Below, one piece after another: positions 43,433 through 54,384 of a stretch of DNA of 64,000 bases. The notes under the pieces are model-generated. The model was not told the DNA's origin, searched no databases, and worked only from the letters and a program-made list of their open reading frames with translations. Source of the stretch: Cladophialophora immunda (lineage: Eukaryota > Ascomycota > Eurotiomycetes > Chaetothyriales > Herpotrichiellaceae); the NCBI RefSeq assembly GCF_000835495.1, contig NW_015622541.1, positions 1,178,001 to 1,242,000 of the forward strand. Reading direction: 5' to 3'. Each line of letters opens with the position of its first letter. Positions within the stretch are counted from its first letter, which is position 1. Both the position numbers and the translations under genes were made by a program.

Positions 43433-46215
43433 CTAATACAGCTGCGATCTAATGCCCTCGAGCCTGAACTTGACATCCTTCAGCACCTTGGTCTTGGGCT
43501 CCCACTCGTCAAACTGCTCGAGGAGCTGCCTGGCCTCGTCTCGGAGGTCTTTCTTCACGATGTCTTCCTCCAAGATCCCGCGCATGGCGAAGGGCAGGAT
43601 GTACGGATTCGTGTTGTTCGCACTGCTTCCGCCGCTCCCGCTGCCGCTGCCGCTGCCGCTGCTCGTCGAGAGTGCCTGGCGCTTCGAGCTGGAGATCGAC
43701 ACGTCTTTGGTGGAGGTTGTCTCCAGAGCAAAGGCAATGGCGAGGCGATACACGGCGTCATCTTCGTACAGTCTCGAATGTCCTTCTCCGGTATATAGCG
43801 ACCCTGCCAGAGGCGTGGAGAGCTCTCTGATCAATCCGTGATCCGGCACGCCCACATTTCTCAACTTCAATACAAACCCGACAAGATTGCTTAGAAAGTT
43901 GGGGGCGTGGATCCTCGAGTCGATGGAGACCGCGCGGTAGATGTGTGGGTGAGTCAGTGGTGCAAAAATCGACGATTCCATCGACACCAATTGATCGTCA
44001 ATGCTCCCAACAAAAGTGACTTTGACGCCAAATTTCAGACATTCGGCGATGGCGGCCAAGTAGTCTTTGGAGACTTTGGAGTTTGGGTCTGTGAATTCGA
44101 ACAACTCCCCAGCGGAACCTGTTATCCAAGGAGATTTATAGTCCTGGAAAGGACCCATGTTCACCCCTGCCATGGCGCAGACTCCGACTCGGGCAGTTGA
44201 CGAGAGACAGCCAAAATGGATCAGTTTGGCCACAAGCATTATTGCTACGGGGACGCCTTGGGAGTGAGCTGCGATCATGACGAATTCTGATCTTCGGATC
44301 TCATCAATCCAGTTTAGGAGCAGTTTCCACAACAACTCGACACGCTCCGCAATTCGTCCTTCGCCTTCCAAGGCCGCTGTCTTGACTTCACAGTCATAAC
44401 CTTGAGATTTGGTGTATCTGCGAATGTTTTGGGCGGCTTTTTCGGCGAATTTTATGCTGGTGCCCGTGGGCTGGCCTAGAAGTGATCGGACCATGGGGCT
44501 GGGGAAATAGCCGTGAACGCCGATTGCTAAAGCATTATTTATTCGAGGCGGCTCTTTCAACAGAGAGAGGTGTCTCGGTTGACCAGATTCCTTGGTGTAA
44601 TATAGGAGGCGTGCAAGTTGCTGTAGGAGCGAGGGTTGTTCTTCGAAGGTGAGCGTATCATTGAGATGTGGAAGTAGTAAACTTGGGTCCTCCTGTTCTT
44701 TCTTCGACGGCATGGGAGACGCCGGCCGAGGCGTTGAGGCTTTGGCGGGTTCTCGTGCAGTGGCTGTAGCATTAGATGATGTGGCTTTGGTAATCAGAGG
44801 TTCCTCCCTCACGGGATCGCCCTTCTTCTGAGGTATCGAGGCCCGCTTCTCCTCTGTTGGCGGCTGTTGCTTGGTTTCGGTGGCCTTCTTTCCTCTGGGC
44901 TTCTTTGATTGTTCTCCTTGTGCCGATGGTTTTACCACGGGTTTCGCACCATCATCCTGTAGACTGATGGACGCCCGTTTAGGCCGGGTTTGAGAAGGTG
45001 TGTTTGATATTGCAATTTCCCCAACATGGGGCTCGCTTTCTAATTTCGCAGACGCAGTAGATGCAGGGCGCTTCTTTTCTCGAGACCAAAATACCCATCC
45101 TGACGACTTGGTCCCGTCACCTGGAAGTTGTGGCGGTGGGGAGGTTTCAAGGGACGAAGCTTGAGACCCTTCCTTTGCCTTGGGTGTTTTGGGCGGTGGA
45201 ATATCGAGGTTGTCCGTCTTTGTATTCGTGATTTCTGTATGCTCGGTCGTTTTAACGGTACTGGGCTGTGGGGGCTCTGACGGAGGTTCTGGTTGAATTG
45301 CTGACCCGCTACTGGGCTGATCACCGCTGTTCCACATCTGATACCAGCTTCGTTTGTTGCTGGTACTCGCCGGAGATTTCGCTGGCTCTTGCACTTGTTC
45401 CGGGGCTTTTATAGATTCCGTGGGTGTGTCGACTGCAGGAAGGATTTCGGTCTCTTCCACGGCCTTGGGGGATGGTGGTTGTGCTTCGGCGGGCTTCGCG
45501 GTATTGCCGTCTCTTCTGCCCAACCAGCTCAGCCATGTGCCCTGTGACTCTTGTGCCGGTACAGGGGGTCGTGAGGTCTCTGATGTTGGCTCCGCATTTA
45601 CCTCTTGTTGGTCTGGACTCGTATCTGTCTTCTCTGGCCGTGGTGGCCCGTCTGCAGTAGGATTGGGGGTATTTCCAGCGTCTTTGGTCTTGGTCGGCAA
45701 CTCTAGCTGTGAGTCCTTTCTACCCGAAGAGGTCGCAGCTTCTGGAGTGGCATAGACCAGAGTCGTAGTGGCATCTACAGGAAGAGAACGGTTTGATTTT
45801 GACTTCCCCAGGGTCATTGCTAATGAGGGCGATCTCTGAGACTTGATCTTCTCCTTTGGTGGCAAAGGTACCTCCGTCGCTGTGGTTGTGGTGGAAGATG
45901 GAGCCGCAGTTGAGGACGTTGAGGCGGAAGAGACGCTCTCACGATGTGTCTGGGTTAGGGGAGGGGCCTTGCGAGGCCAGGTTCGGGCGAGCCATGACTG
46001 GTCAGTCTATCAGCAATGTGGACATGCAGTTGACAAAGAAGCCTGAATACCGATCTTTGGTCTTGCTTTGGAGTCGAAGGGCTTGGGGCGGGAGGAGTAT
46101 CTGGGGGGAGAGGAACGCTGGCAGCCTGCTGAGCCTGTTCTTGAGGCGACGGCTCTGAGCGCGATTCCTGAGTTGGGTTGGTCTTTTGCCGCTTCAATGG
46201 TCTCGCAGGTGCCAT
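43433..46215 (-). CDS. YMC020W-like alpha/beta-hydrolase protein
   Basis: Exons 46215-46051 and 45997-43433 (53-nt intron) give 919 residues. The N-terminal half is disordered and Pro/Ser/Lys-rich, broken by short Trp-rich motifs (SWLARTW, GTWLSWLGRR, SWYQMWNSG, GWVFWSREK), a hallmark of this fungal family. The C-terminal half is hydrolase-like: AIGVHGYFP, nucleophile elbow AAHSQGVPVAI and GSIDDQLVSMESS. The family is conserved in ascomycetes. Its substrate and role are not established. A Ser-Gly microrepeat (SGSGSGSGSGG) occurs near the end. It is transcribed away from ALB1. Confidence 0.85.
43618..43664 (-). repeat. Ser-Gly coding microrepeat
   Basis: Iterated CCGCTG-type hexamers (plus strand) encode a Gly/Ser run in the YMC020W-like protein, in a linker outside the hydrolase core. 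Confidence 0.7.
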
Positions 46216-46839
46216 TGCGGGAGTCTGTGATGCTAACTACCGCTCCAGCATAGGGTTGGCAGGAGTGCAACGTTGTGCAAGTAGAGAATTGCAGGTCAGA
46301 CGTGTGTATCTAGGTAGAAGGCTGAGGTTGGGTTGGAGATCCCGGTGAGGCTGCGCTACGTCACATGCTGGCCATTCGGGCTGCCGCATCGACCAACCAG
46401 TCGTTGTCCCTCGTGCGCTGCTCATGGGGGATTGGAGCACAACGCCGATATGCACAGATCAGTTATGATTACGGAGAGTAGGAATAGGTATGAAACCGTG
46501 CTTTAGTGGTGTACATGAAGGCAAAATGGCAGCCTCGCCGAATATCGCAGAGGACGGACTCCTTGCCTCTACGGATCTATCTAGACGCAACGGAGTAAAA
46601 GTACTCTCTCCTTCGCATTCACGAGTCTCCCTCCAACGCTGGTGAGCTCCGGAGACTGCCCTCACCATCTCATCAAGAATCACCGCGGTTCGAAGCTCCT
46701 GGCTCCCTTTGTCCCAGCCGTGAACGTATCTCGCGTCATAGCCGAACGACTTTCCCATTCTTCAGCGCATCAACCATCATCTCCCAACACCGACATATTC
46801 TCAGTGCCCTGTTGGTCAGCTAGCGATCTAAAGGGCAAA
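46216..46839. other. Divergent promoter region
   Basis: It lies between the hydrolase gene (minus) and a small plus-strand gene. Plus-strand frames here lack an ATG or domain support. Confidence 0.4.
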
Positions 46840-47140
46840 ATGGTTGCATCATCCTTGGTCTCAGAGAAGCAAGAGGTAGATATGCACGAGAGGCTGTATC
46901 AGATCATCGGTAAGGCCTGAAATTGCCAGCAAGCAGAGGGACGTTGATTTGCCTGAGACTTGCTCTTCGTACACAGATCATATTTCTCATGCGAGAGATC
47001 TTCTTCAAGACCGGGCCACGGGAGTCAACGCGTTTTGCTTCATGGATAACAAAGAGCGGCGGAAGATGGGAACAGTGTTCTGTACAATTTGTGTTGGTGG
47101 AATGCGAGATAAGAAGCGCGATACATATGAAACTGCGTAG
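46840..47140 (+). CDS. Small hypothetical protein, two exons (77 residues)
   Basis: Exons 46840-46909 and 46977-47140 join in phase over a 67-nt intron with a GTAAGG donor and an ACACAG acceptor. The product (MVASSLVSEKQEVDMHERLY...) has a heptad-like helical start, then HARDLLQDRATG, a Cys pair (TVFCTICVGG) and a basic end. I know no family. It is too short to stand out as a single frame, but splice phase and composition favour a real gene. It ends only 194 nt before ALB1 on the same strand, so it could also be part of a complex ALB1 leader. Confidence 0.45.
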
Positions 47141-47334
47141 ATGCATAGCGTCATCCCGCGTCAAATGTCGGTCAATTTGGTTCCCCGCGGCCGCCACTGT
47201 GTTTTGCGCCGCCTCAGAAAAATTGTTGTGGAGCAGCCGAAGAAACGCACCGCAACACAGTGAACTCGCATTTCTTCACATCTGTCGTAGGGAAAACGAC
47301 GCCCAAATAGTCGTCGTCGTCGATCTATATAACA

Positions 47335-47982
47335 ATGGCCAAAACCTCGAAGATCAAGAGAAACCCCATAGGTAAGACGCCCCTCAAACCTTCACACCTC
47401 ATAATCCCACATTCTCACACAAAAGCCGCAGCGAACCCCAGATCCCGCGCCTCAAAGCGAGCCACCTCCCCTTCAATCGACGTCGATAAATCCATCAGAG
47501 ACGCCCCTCGTGCTTCGGATGCCACTCCGATTCTCGCCGCCCGCCCAAACAGTGGAGTCACCAAGGCGAAGCGAAAACAAAAGCCTCTTTCTCGTGGGCA
47601 ACGGCGCAGACATGAAAAAGGGTTGGCCAGGGCAGAGAAGGTCCAAGATCAGTTCGAGAGAAAGATCGAAGACGCATCACATCGCCTGAAGAAGAGGCGC
47701 GAGAGGAAGGGCATGTGGGACGAGGTCAACGGGACAAACAAGTTCGATCGATTAAAGGCAGCACTTGGTGATGAGGCGGACCAGAATGAGGATGAATGGG
47801 AGGATATGGAAGAGGTTAGCAACGACGGTGGCCGTGTCAAGGATATTGGAAATCTGACGACCATCTCGAAGACGAAGCTGGTCGTGGTTGACCGGACAGC
47901 GCCTGCGCCTGCGGCACCACTACCGCCGGCAACGACAACGCTGACGCAGGAAGAGGAGGACGAAGCCGACAAGATAACATAA
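47335..47982 (+). CDS. ALB1: Ribosome biogenesis protein ALB1
   Basis: Exons 47335-47371 and 47426-47982 (54-nt intron) give 197 residues. The start MAKTSKIKRNP, spliced to AAANPRSRASKRATSPSID, is the Alb1 signature: a basic N-terminus with SRA.KRA and a Ser-Pro. The middle is highly basic (KRKQKPLSRGQRRRHEKG) and the end acidic (EDEWEDMEE). In yeast Alb1 works with Arx1 as a shuttling factor of pre-60S ribosomal particles. The unspliced reading is also open, so gene callers may miss the intron. Confidence 0.82.
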   Translation: MAKTSKIKRNPIGKTPLKPSHLIIPHSHTKAAANPRSRASKRATSPSIDVDKSIRDAPRASDATPILAARPNSGVTKAKRKQKPLSRGQRRRHEKGLARAEKVQDQFERKIEDASHRLKKRRERKGMWDEVNGTNKFDRLKAALGDEADQNEDEWEDMEEVSNDGGRVKDIGNLTTISKTKLVVVDRTAPAPAAPLPPATTTLTQEEEDEADKIT

Positions 47983-48027
47983 CGCTGCAATTCTTCTCAT
48001 TCACGACTTCCAACGACCGCGGTATCA

Positions 48028-50622
48028 TCACTTCTTGGGCCGCAGATGCGTGAGCATCCTTTCGATCTCGACCAATTGCTGGCCGTTGGCCTTGTCTCGG
48101 AGTAACTCCAACGAATTCACATCCTTGGCCTTCAGGGCCTCCTCACCGGCTTTCACGACCAGGCCACATTTGACCCACATCTCAATCCTCCCCGAGGGTT
48201 GAAGGTTGGTACATTTGGGAATGAATGACGAGGCAAGGCGAGTGTTGCCTGCACCGAGGACTTCGTTGTAGAAGGGCTAACCCAAGGGTCAGGTCAGAGG
48301 CCAACAAATCCTCGAAGACAAAATAGACTCACCTCCCAGCCGATCGGCGATTTCTTGCTCTTAGCAATTTCCTCGACCTCCCCCCAGAGACGGGCGGCAG
48401 TTAATGCCCGAAGCCGAATCCACCACCATGTCTTATCAGGCACCCGAAAGTCGCCCTGGACTTTGGCAGCTCGCTTGCTGTATCCAGATTGGACCAGGCG
48501 GAACATTGTCTCATTGATGCTCAATCCCACATAGCTGCCGCTGCTGTCAGTGATGTCCTTGTCGAAGGCTTCCTGCATCTTAAGAAGCTGTCCGGCCTCT
48601 GTCAGCGATTTTGCGTGGAACTGAGCCGTCGCATCTTTTGCATCAGTGAGCAATCTGCCAGCCAGTTTGAGCTTGTCGATCACTGCCTGAACCTGCGTTT
48701 GCTTCATAGCTTCTTCCAGCAACAAATTTGAGCCCTCAACGGGTCTGTCATCCTGATAGTACAAGTCTTTGAGCAGTTCTCTGTCGGACGCTCTTGCTGA
48801 GCTCTCCACCAGTGCTGACGCTACGGGCTTATCGCTGATGGTGCGAAGGAAAGTCGCTAGTGGCAGTTTCTTTTTCAATTCCAGTAGCACGTAGAACACC
48901 AAGTCGGTGTCCCCGGACTCAATCGCCTTGTTGAGTGCGATTTCGTCCTCTTCCATGTTGAGCAGGAGAGGAACCTGTTTCCCCGCCCTCGGTTCGTGAT
49001 TCAACAATGTTGTTGCAAGATGGCTTCGCCCTTCGTCGTAGGCTGCTCGCGCAATGGCTTCAAAGGAGATTCCGTGTTTGCCTCGTAATCGCTCCACCAC
49101 AATTTCTCGAACAGTATCGTCATCCGCAGGTGACCCTCGAACTTTTTGGCTGGCCCAATGGACATAGATCTTGCTAGGAGGAAGATGCAGGAACTCCGAC
49201 AACTTGATGGCCAGGAGGTACTCCCGTCGGTTGACCAGCCGTGCTATCAGCCGTTCCGGTGTCAGTCTGACGTACTGTTCGTAGGACATGTAGAGGCCGA
49301 TGCGGTAGTCCCGAACGGCATTTAACACTCTCAGATCCTCGCACATGTCGACAAACTCGTCGCTGCTGTATAGGTCGAGCACTGACTTGCCGAATGAAGC
49401 GGCGCGTAGCAGCTGTTTCTGGAGACTCTGGTTAAACTCGTGACCCGCAGCCCGAATGCATGTTTCTACAGCATCTGGAAGACTTGGTTTGATCCGCTGG
49501 ATATTCTCATCAGCTTTGGGCGACTTTTTCTCCAGTAGCTCGATTGAGTCAAGAAGGACCGAGGCCGCCGACGTTGAACCAAGCTTGAACACTTCTTCCA
49601 GTGGATCAGGTACTTTGTGCAAGAATTCGCACACCTCATTCGTGATCAACCGGACACCGTCGATATCGGGGACAACATGGACCTGGTCATCGTAGTAGTA
49701 TTTGACGGCAGCACCATTAGGCCCAACCATGTGGATCTCGTCTTCCCAAGCTAGGATGACCGAATCATTTCCACACCAGTATATCTGCCTTGGTGTAGTC
49801 TTCGCCTTTGAGTCGTATTCGCTGTATTTGTTCTGGAAGTCACTGCCGACGACCCACACTTTGCCGTCCTCGGTGAACAATGCTGCAAATCGCCCGTTAG
49901 GAGAGACGCTGACGTGCTTGAACGGGCCATCTGATAGCCCTCGGTCTTCGGCTTCGGTGACGTCCACGACATAAATCGTCTTATCAATCGCCAGCAGCAC
50001 CTCGACAGACCTAGACAGTGTGTATGCTGGCGGAATCAGAGACCAAGAGTGGACTTCGCCTTCCGGCGCTTGAGCGAGCAACCTCGGTCTGGGTTCATCA
50101 AACGATGACACAGCTACCAACGAGTTGTTGGAAAGTAGAGCGACGAACCCGTGCGACCAAAAGCGGCAAGAGACAACTCCGAACTCCTCTGCTCCGTGTC
50201 CAAGCGAGAAAGGCTGAAAGTCGCCGTGAAGCTCGAAGTAGCAATGGACAGTGCCATCTTCGGTCACAACCAAGAGCTTCTCGTCGTCCGACCAGCCTAG
50301 GCCTTTGATGACGCCTTTCTCCCAGTTGATGTTGCTGATGAGCTTGCCAGACGAGGAATAAATGTCGATGGTCGGCTTAGTTGATTGGCCAGTTCGATAC
50401 CGTGCAATTTTGGTCGTGTCTCGCCATAGTGCTGCAATCGTCAGCTCGGGCACATCGCAATCCGGATGGAGAATTACCTAGCGCGCCACCATACGGCGCA
50501 CCTGCTACGAGGTAGTTCTCAAGCTCGAGATCCTGGTCGAAAATTGACTCGTACAAGGGCACCTTTCGGTAGAACTGGTCGCCAACTATCTCCCAGCCAG
50601 CCCTGGGATTGTTGTTTGTCAT
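48028..50622 (-). CDS. VPS16: Vacuolar sorting protein VPS16
   Basis: Exons 50622-50478, 50431-48333 and 48276-48028 (introns 46 and 56 nt; the first has a GCTGAC branch) give 830 residues, the usual size. Vps16_N propeller: GWEIVGDQFYRK, ALWRDTTKIARY, WEKGVIKGLGWSDDE. Vps16_C alpha-solenoid: LHLPPSKIYVHWASQKV, GISFEAIARAAYDEGR, then PFYNEVLGAGN in the last exon. It is a core subunit of HOPS and CORVET, which tether membranes at the vacuole and endosome. It is transcribed away from the magnesium-chelatase-like gene across about 340 bp. Confidence 0.94.
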
Positions 50623-50958
50623 GAGGTCAGGCAGTCCATGAGAATGTTAGGCGATATAATCTTGATAGATTGGATGAGAGACTCAGAAGAAGGAGACGGA
50701 GGCATCCAGTTGTTGTCCATTGCTGGCCAATGATTTGATGCCTTGGCTCGGCTAACTTTCTCTTGCCGGAGCCTCAAGGGCCAACGTCAACTGACCGGCT
50801 CCTCCTACCCTCCTGCTTGACCAGCTACATCTTCGTCAGTGTCCACAGCTGCCATGCATACACGGAAACTCGTGCAATAGTAATCACTCCAAAGACTGCT
50901 TCGAGAAGCCGGGATGCATCTACCACCACAAAGCTAGGCTCTGTAGACCTTGACAAAC
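50623..50958. promoter_or_regulatory. Compact divergent promoter, VPS16 and chelatase-like gene
   Basis: 336 bp between divergent start codons must hold both promoters. No specific box is clear. Confidence 0.5.
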
Positions 50959-52363
50959 ATGGATTCAGCACAAGCGTTTCTGGATAATGCCGACGATCTC
51001 ACAGATCTTGAGCTGGCCGTCCTCCTCAGCCTCGTCGCTCAGCATCACTGTATGTTAGTGGCCAGGGATGATCTACTCGATGATCTGGCATCCGAACTTG
51101 CATTGGTAGGTTTCCCTAGTAAAGGCTTAATGCCGACTAACGTTTGTACAGATCGTTAGAGACGTGTTCGGTCTCTCGTACATCATACTTGATCGTGACG
51201 ATCTGCAGTCTATCAAGGCGTTCGGTAGTGCCATTCTGGACGACGATAGCAATGAATTCGACGATGTTTCGCACGAGTCAGATGTTGATGTGGAGAGCGT
51301 TCGTACTGGCTTCTATTCTATGTCTGGTCAATTGTCTAATCTGTTTAAGTCGGGCATACCCCATTCAAAACTTGCCTCTGTGAATTTCGGCGCAGGATCC
51401 TCCAGCGTCGTGGATCACCGGAAGTTGGACACGAGGAGTGTTGTCAATGTCATAATCGCAAAGGACTTCAACCTCGCACCTGAAGATGTGCAGATCCAGG
51501 CTCTGGAGGTACGCTGTTTTCTGCAGCCGCACTTGCTATGCTGACCAAGTGTTAGCTTATCAGAAAGCGGAGAATATACAGCCGAACAACAGTACATCTT
51601 GCGCCGACTGTATTCCTGCTACTTCCGCTTGTTGCTACCTCTTCTAAGCATATTAGATTGAACAAACACCTGGTAAGGGCAACTCTTCACCTGTCGCCTT
51701 AGCTCATCTTTACAGAACGACCGCATATTCATGTCCCACACTCACTCACCAGAAGACGGATTTCCCAACCTCGAAGAGTTAGACGACGCAGCCATTTCCG
51801 AAGACCACGACTCCACTTATTCCTACTCTCGTTCCCCAAGTGCGAGACGGCAGCAAATGATTGCAAGCCGTCGGATCGATGCAAAAGTATGCCCTCCTGC
51901 TTTGATCATCCCTTGAGTGTCTAACGCCTAGCTCCAGTTAATTGAACAGCTTCGTGCCCAAGGTCAGGCTGCGACAATCACCCCGGAAATTCGAAGATAT
52001 CTTCAGGATGTTGTAGCATTCCTTCGAATGGAGAGAGGTGTTGACGGTGGTATATCGCCGTACGGAACGACACTTTTTCTAGCCCTCGCAAAGTCAGTGC
52101 CTGGACTAAGCCAACATGCTTATGAGTCTAACCCGGTTTCTAGATATCTCGCTCCATTCCACGGAATAAATTATGTCACACCATCATTGGTTGCATTGGC
52201 GGCAAAGAAGATATATCCGCATCGAATCATTATGGCCACCCCCGGTCGCGAGCGGAGCACTCAGTATGGGACCGACCTGGCGTCTGCACGGGACATTTTG
52301 AACGATTTGGATCCAGACAAAGTAATCCAGAACGTCCTCGATACTGTTGAATGCCCAACATGA
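50959..52363 (+). CDS. Magnesium-chelatase-like fungal protein without a P-loop
   Basis: Five exons (50959-51105, 51152-51508, 51556-51672, 51716-51886, 51938-52363) give 405 residues; all four introns are 43-51 nt. The ATG at 50959 is preferred over a TTG at 50950. The C-terminus (LAPFHGINYVTPSLVALAAKKIYPHRI) matches the lid of fungal proteins annotated as magnesium chelatase/AAA-like. The start LTDLELAVLLSLVAQHHCML is also typical of them. No Walker A GxxxxGK(S/T) is visible, so ATPase activity is doubtful. Fungi make no chlorophyll, so the name describes fold only. The function is unknown. Confidence 0.65.
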
Positions 52364-52468
52364 ACAATGCAGCAGGACACCTTAAAATATAAGATTACGT
52401 TCTGCTGCTACCGTTTCCCCAGCCGCACTGGTCCGTGGTCAGAGTGTCCCAACTAGTGAACCATCACT

Positions 52469-53216
52469 ATGGCGACGCATCCTTCTCATCGGATACCAGA
52501 GCTTTATGGCGATTTACGCCGGTGGCATACGGCCGAAGCGACAAGATCACTCTCTGACAGATCACAGCATGGTACGTTCCTCCCCTTCGTCCGTTTTGCA
52601 GACTTCTCATCATTCTCTCGCCGAACAGATGAGAGCGCCCTTTTGCTCTGGCATCCCTTTGGGACTCTCTCCCGCGTATCTCAGGGCTTGTCCCTGTTGA
52701 TTCCCCTCCGCTGCATACCGACTATGACGTAAAGCTAAAAAAGTATACTGTCACGCCTTTGCAGAAACTGGTGAGCGCAACGATTCTTCTACGGCCACGT
52801 CCTTGCTTTGCCAACCGAAGACCAGAGAATGGCTGTCATGTGTCCGTCTCAGGAGCACAGCAGAATCTGAAAGTTTACGAGCGTGGCATATGCTGAAAGC
52901 AATCTATTCTGTGCAATGGTGCTGCGCTGAAGCATTGGCGCATCGGCGGAGACATACTGTAAAGATCTGGAATGGAGATTACTCGTCCAGTATTGAGGAG
53001 GGCCTCATGAGTCAGGCCACTGGAATGATTTCTGGGGTCATTACTTTGCTGAAGGCGAAGGGAAAGGGATCAACAAGGAGGAAGTCCGAGTCACAATGGG
53101 GGTTTCGAGAAGACGTATTGCAATCCGTGGCTGCTAGGTTGTCCGTGCAGACGTCTCCCATGGACACAATGCTTCGGCAATTAGGAGGGATGGATACACA
53201 TACTACAGTTTCCTAA
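52469..53216 (+). CDS. Hypothetical protein, ambiguous: in-frame TGA or alternative splicing
   Basis: It starts at the ATG at 52469 (MATHPSHRIPELYGDLRRW), followed by a 62-nt intron (52572-52633) and a natural-looking exon (SLWDSLPRISGLVPVDSPPL, DYDVKLKKYTVTPLQKL). Model A reads on (CHVSVSGAQQNLKVYERGIC), hits a TGA at 52894, continues (KQSILCNGAALKHWRIGGDIL) and splices 52959-53011 into the last exon. Model B uses the good GTGAGC donor after PLQKL and an AAG acceptor near 52820; it then stays open to the same end without the TGA. Both end SQWGFREDVLQSVAARL and share the stop at 53216. No family is known. It may be a recently broken gene or simply Model B. Confidence 0.5.
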
Positions 53217-53412
53217 CTGCTCCGCTCGGAAGAGATAGCATGTAGCTTTTCACGCCATCTTCACTTCCCTCATAAAAGCAGCACCTGCTCTAGATCCGTC
53301 CCCATGAGATGCACATGATCAAGCCCATCAGTTCATTGCTGAAATCTGGCTGTGTAATAGCGTGAAGCCTTGGTTGAGCTCCCATCCCGATGATCGCCAC
53401 AGTGCACGAGAA

Positions 53413-54384
53413 TCAAAAGCTCATCATGCTCTTAAATCTGTGCTCGAACGCCCGTTTCGTCACAGTTGCATTTGGCGCAAATATCTCAAAGGCATGGGGC
53501 ACACCCGCGTACAAATGGAACTCTACCTCGATATCTTCCATCGCGATCCTCTTGGCATACTCAATGTCCTCGTCGCGGAAGATATCCAAGCCGCCGGTGT
53601 CAATGTACGTGGGTGGTAAATTCGCGAGAGATTTCGCCCGTGCAGGTGCGCAGTAATGGGACACGTCGGCGTCCGGCTTGCCGGCCTTGTCGGCGCCCAG
53701 AAGCGCGGTCCAGCCGGTGATGTTGTCCTCGACCTTCCAAAAGGCGAAGGGCTCGAGCCGCTCGTTGGGGATCATGTTGCGGTCGTCGAGCATGGGGTAG
53801 ATGAGGATCTGCTTTGCGAGGGGCGGCGACAGGCCCTTGTCGCGCGCCATGAGGGCCACCCCCGCGGCGAGCCCCCCGCCCGCGGACTCTCCAAAGACGG
53901 CGATGCGGGCCGGGTCGACGTTGAGGGACGCCGCGTTCTGCGACAGCCAGACTAGGCCGGCGTAGCAGTCCTCGACCAGGTTCGTGCCCTGCGACTCGGG
54001 CGCCAAGCGGTACTCGACGCTGAAAATCGGCACGCCCGTCTGCGAGGCTTGCCACGCGACGGCCTGGGCCGACATTCTCACCGACCCCAGAATCATCCCG
54101 CCGCCGTGACAATGCAGGATGGCCGGGCCGGGCGTTTCGGTGGCGGTCCCTTTCTTGGTGAAGCTGAACACGGACAGCGTCACGCCCGCGGGGGTGGTGA
54201 TGCTGTGTTCCTTCTGCTCCACGTCGGGGGACTGGGGCAAGAGATCCTTGAGCATCGTGATGGCGGCCTCAAACCCCTTGCGGCGGCCCTCGATGTCGTG
54301 GACGGCTGGCTTGGGCCGGGCGGCCAGCATGGGGATCATCGGCTCAAAGGCCTGGAAATATTCGGCGTCGTACTTGAGAGTCAT
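53413..54384 (-). CDS. Alpha/beta-hydrolase, HSL-type esterase/lipase
   Basis: A single exon of 323 residues from the ATG at 54384. Hormone-sensitive-lipase family (alpha/beta-hydrolase fold 3): oxyanion motif His93-Gly-Gly-Gly96, nucleophile Ser167 in GESAGG, likely acid Asp267 (DIFRDED) and His297 (GVPHAFE). No signal peptide, so intracellular. Members hydrolyse short-chain esters; the natural substrate is unknown. The coding region around 53650-54350 is markedly GC-rich against its neighbours, which may mean biased codon use or transfer. Confidence 0.92.
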   Translation of the reverse strand: MTLKYDAEYFQAFEPMIPMLAARPKPAVHDIEGRRKGFEAAITMLKDLLPQSPDVEQKEHSITTPAGVTLSVFSFTKKGTATETPGPAILHCHGGGMILGSVRMSAQAVAWQASQTGVPIFSVEYRLAPESQGTNLVEDCYAGLVWLSQNAASLNVDPARIAVFGESAGGGLAAGVALMARDKGLSPPLAKQILIYPMLDDRNMIPNERLEPFAFWKVEDNITGWTALLGADKAGKPDADVSHYCAPARAKSLANLPPTYIDTGGLDIFRDEDIEYAKRIAMEDIEVEFHLYAGVPHAFEIFAPNATVTKRAFEHRFKSMMSF

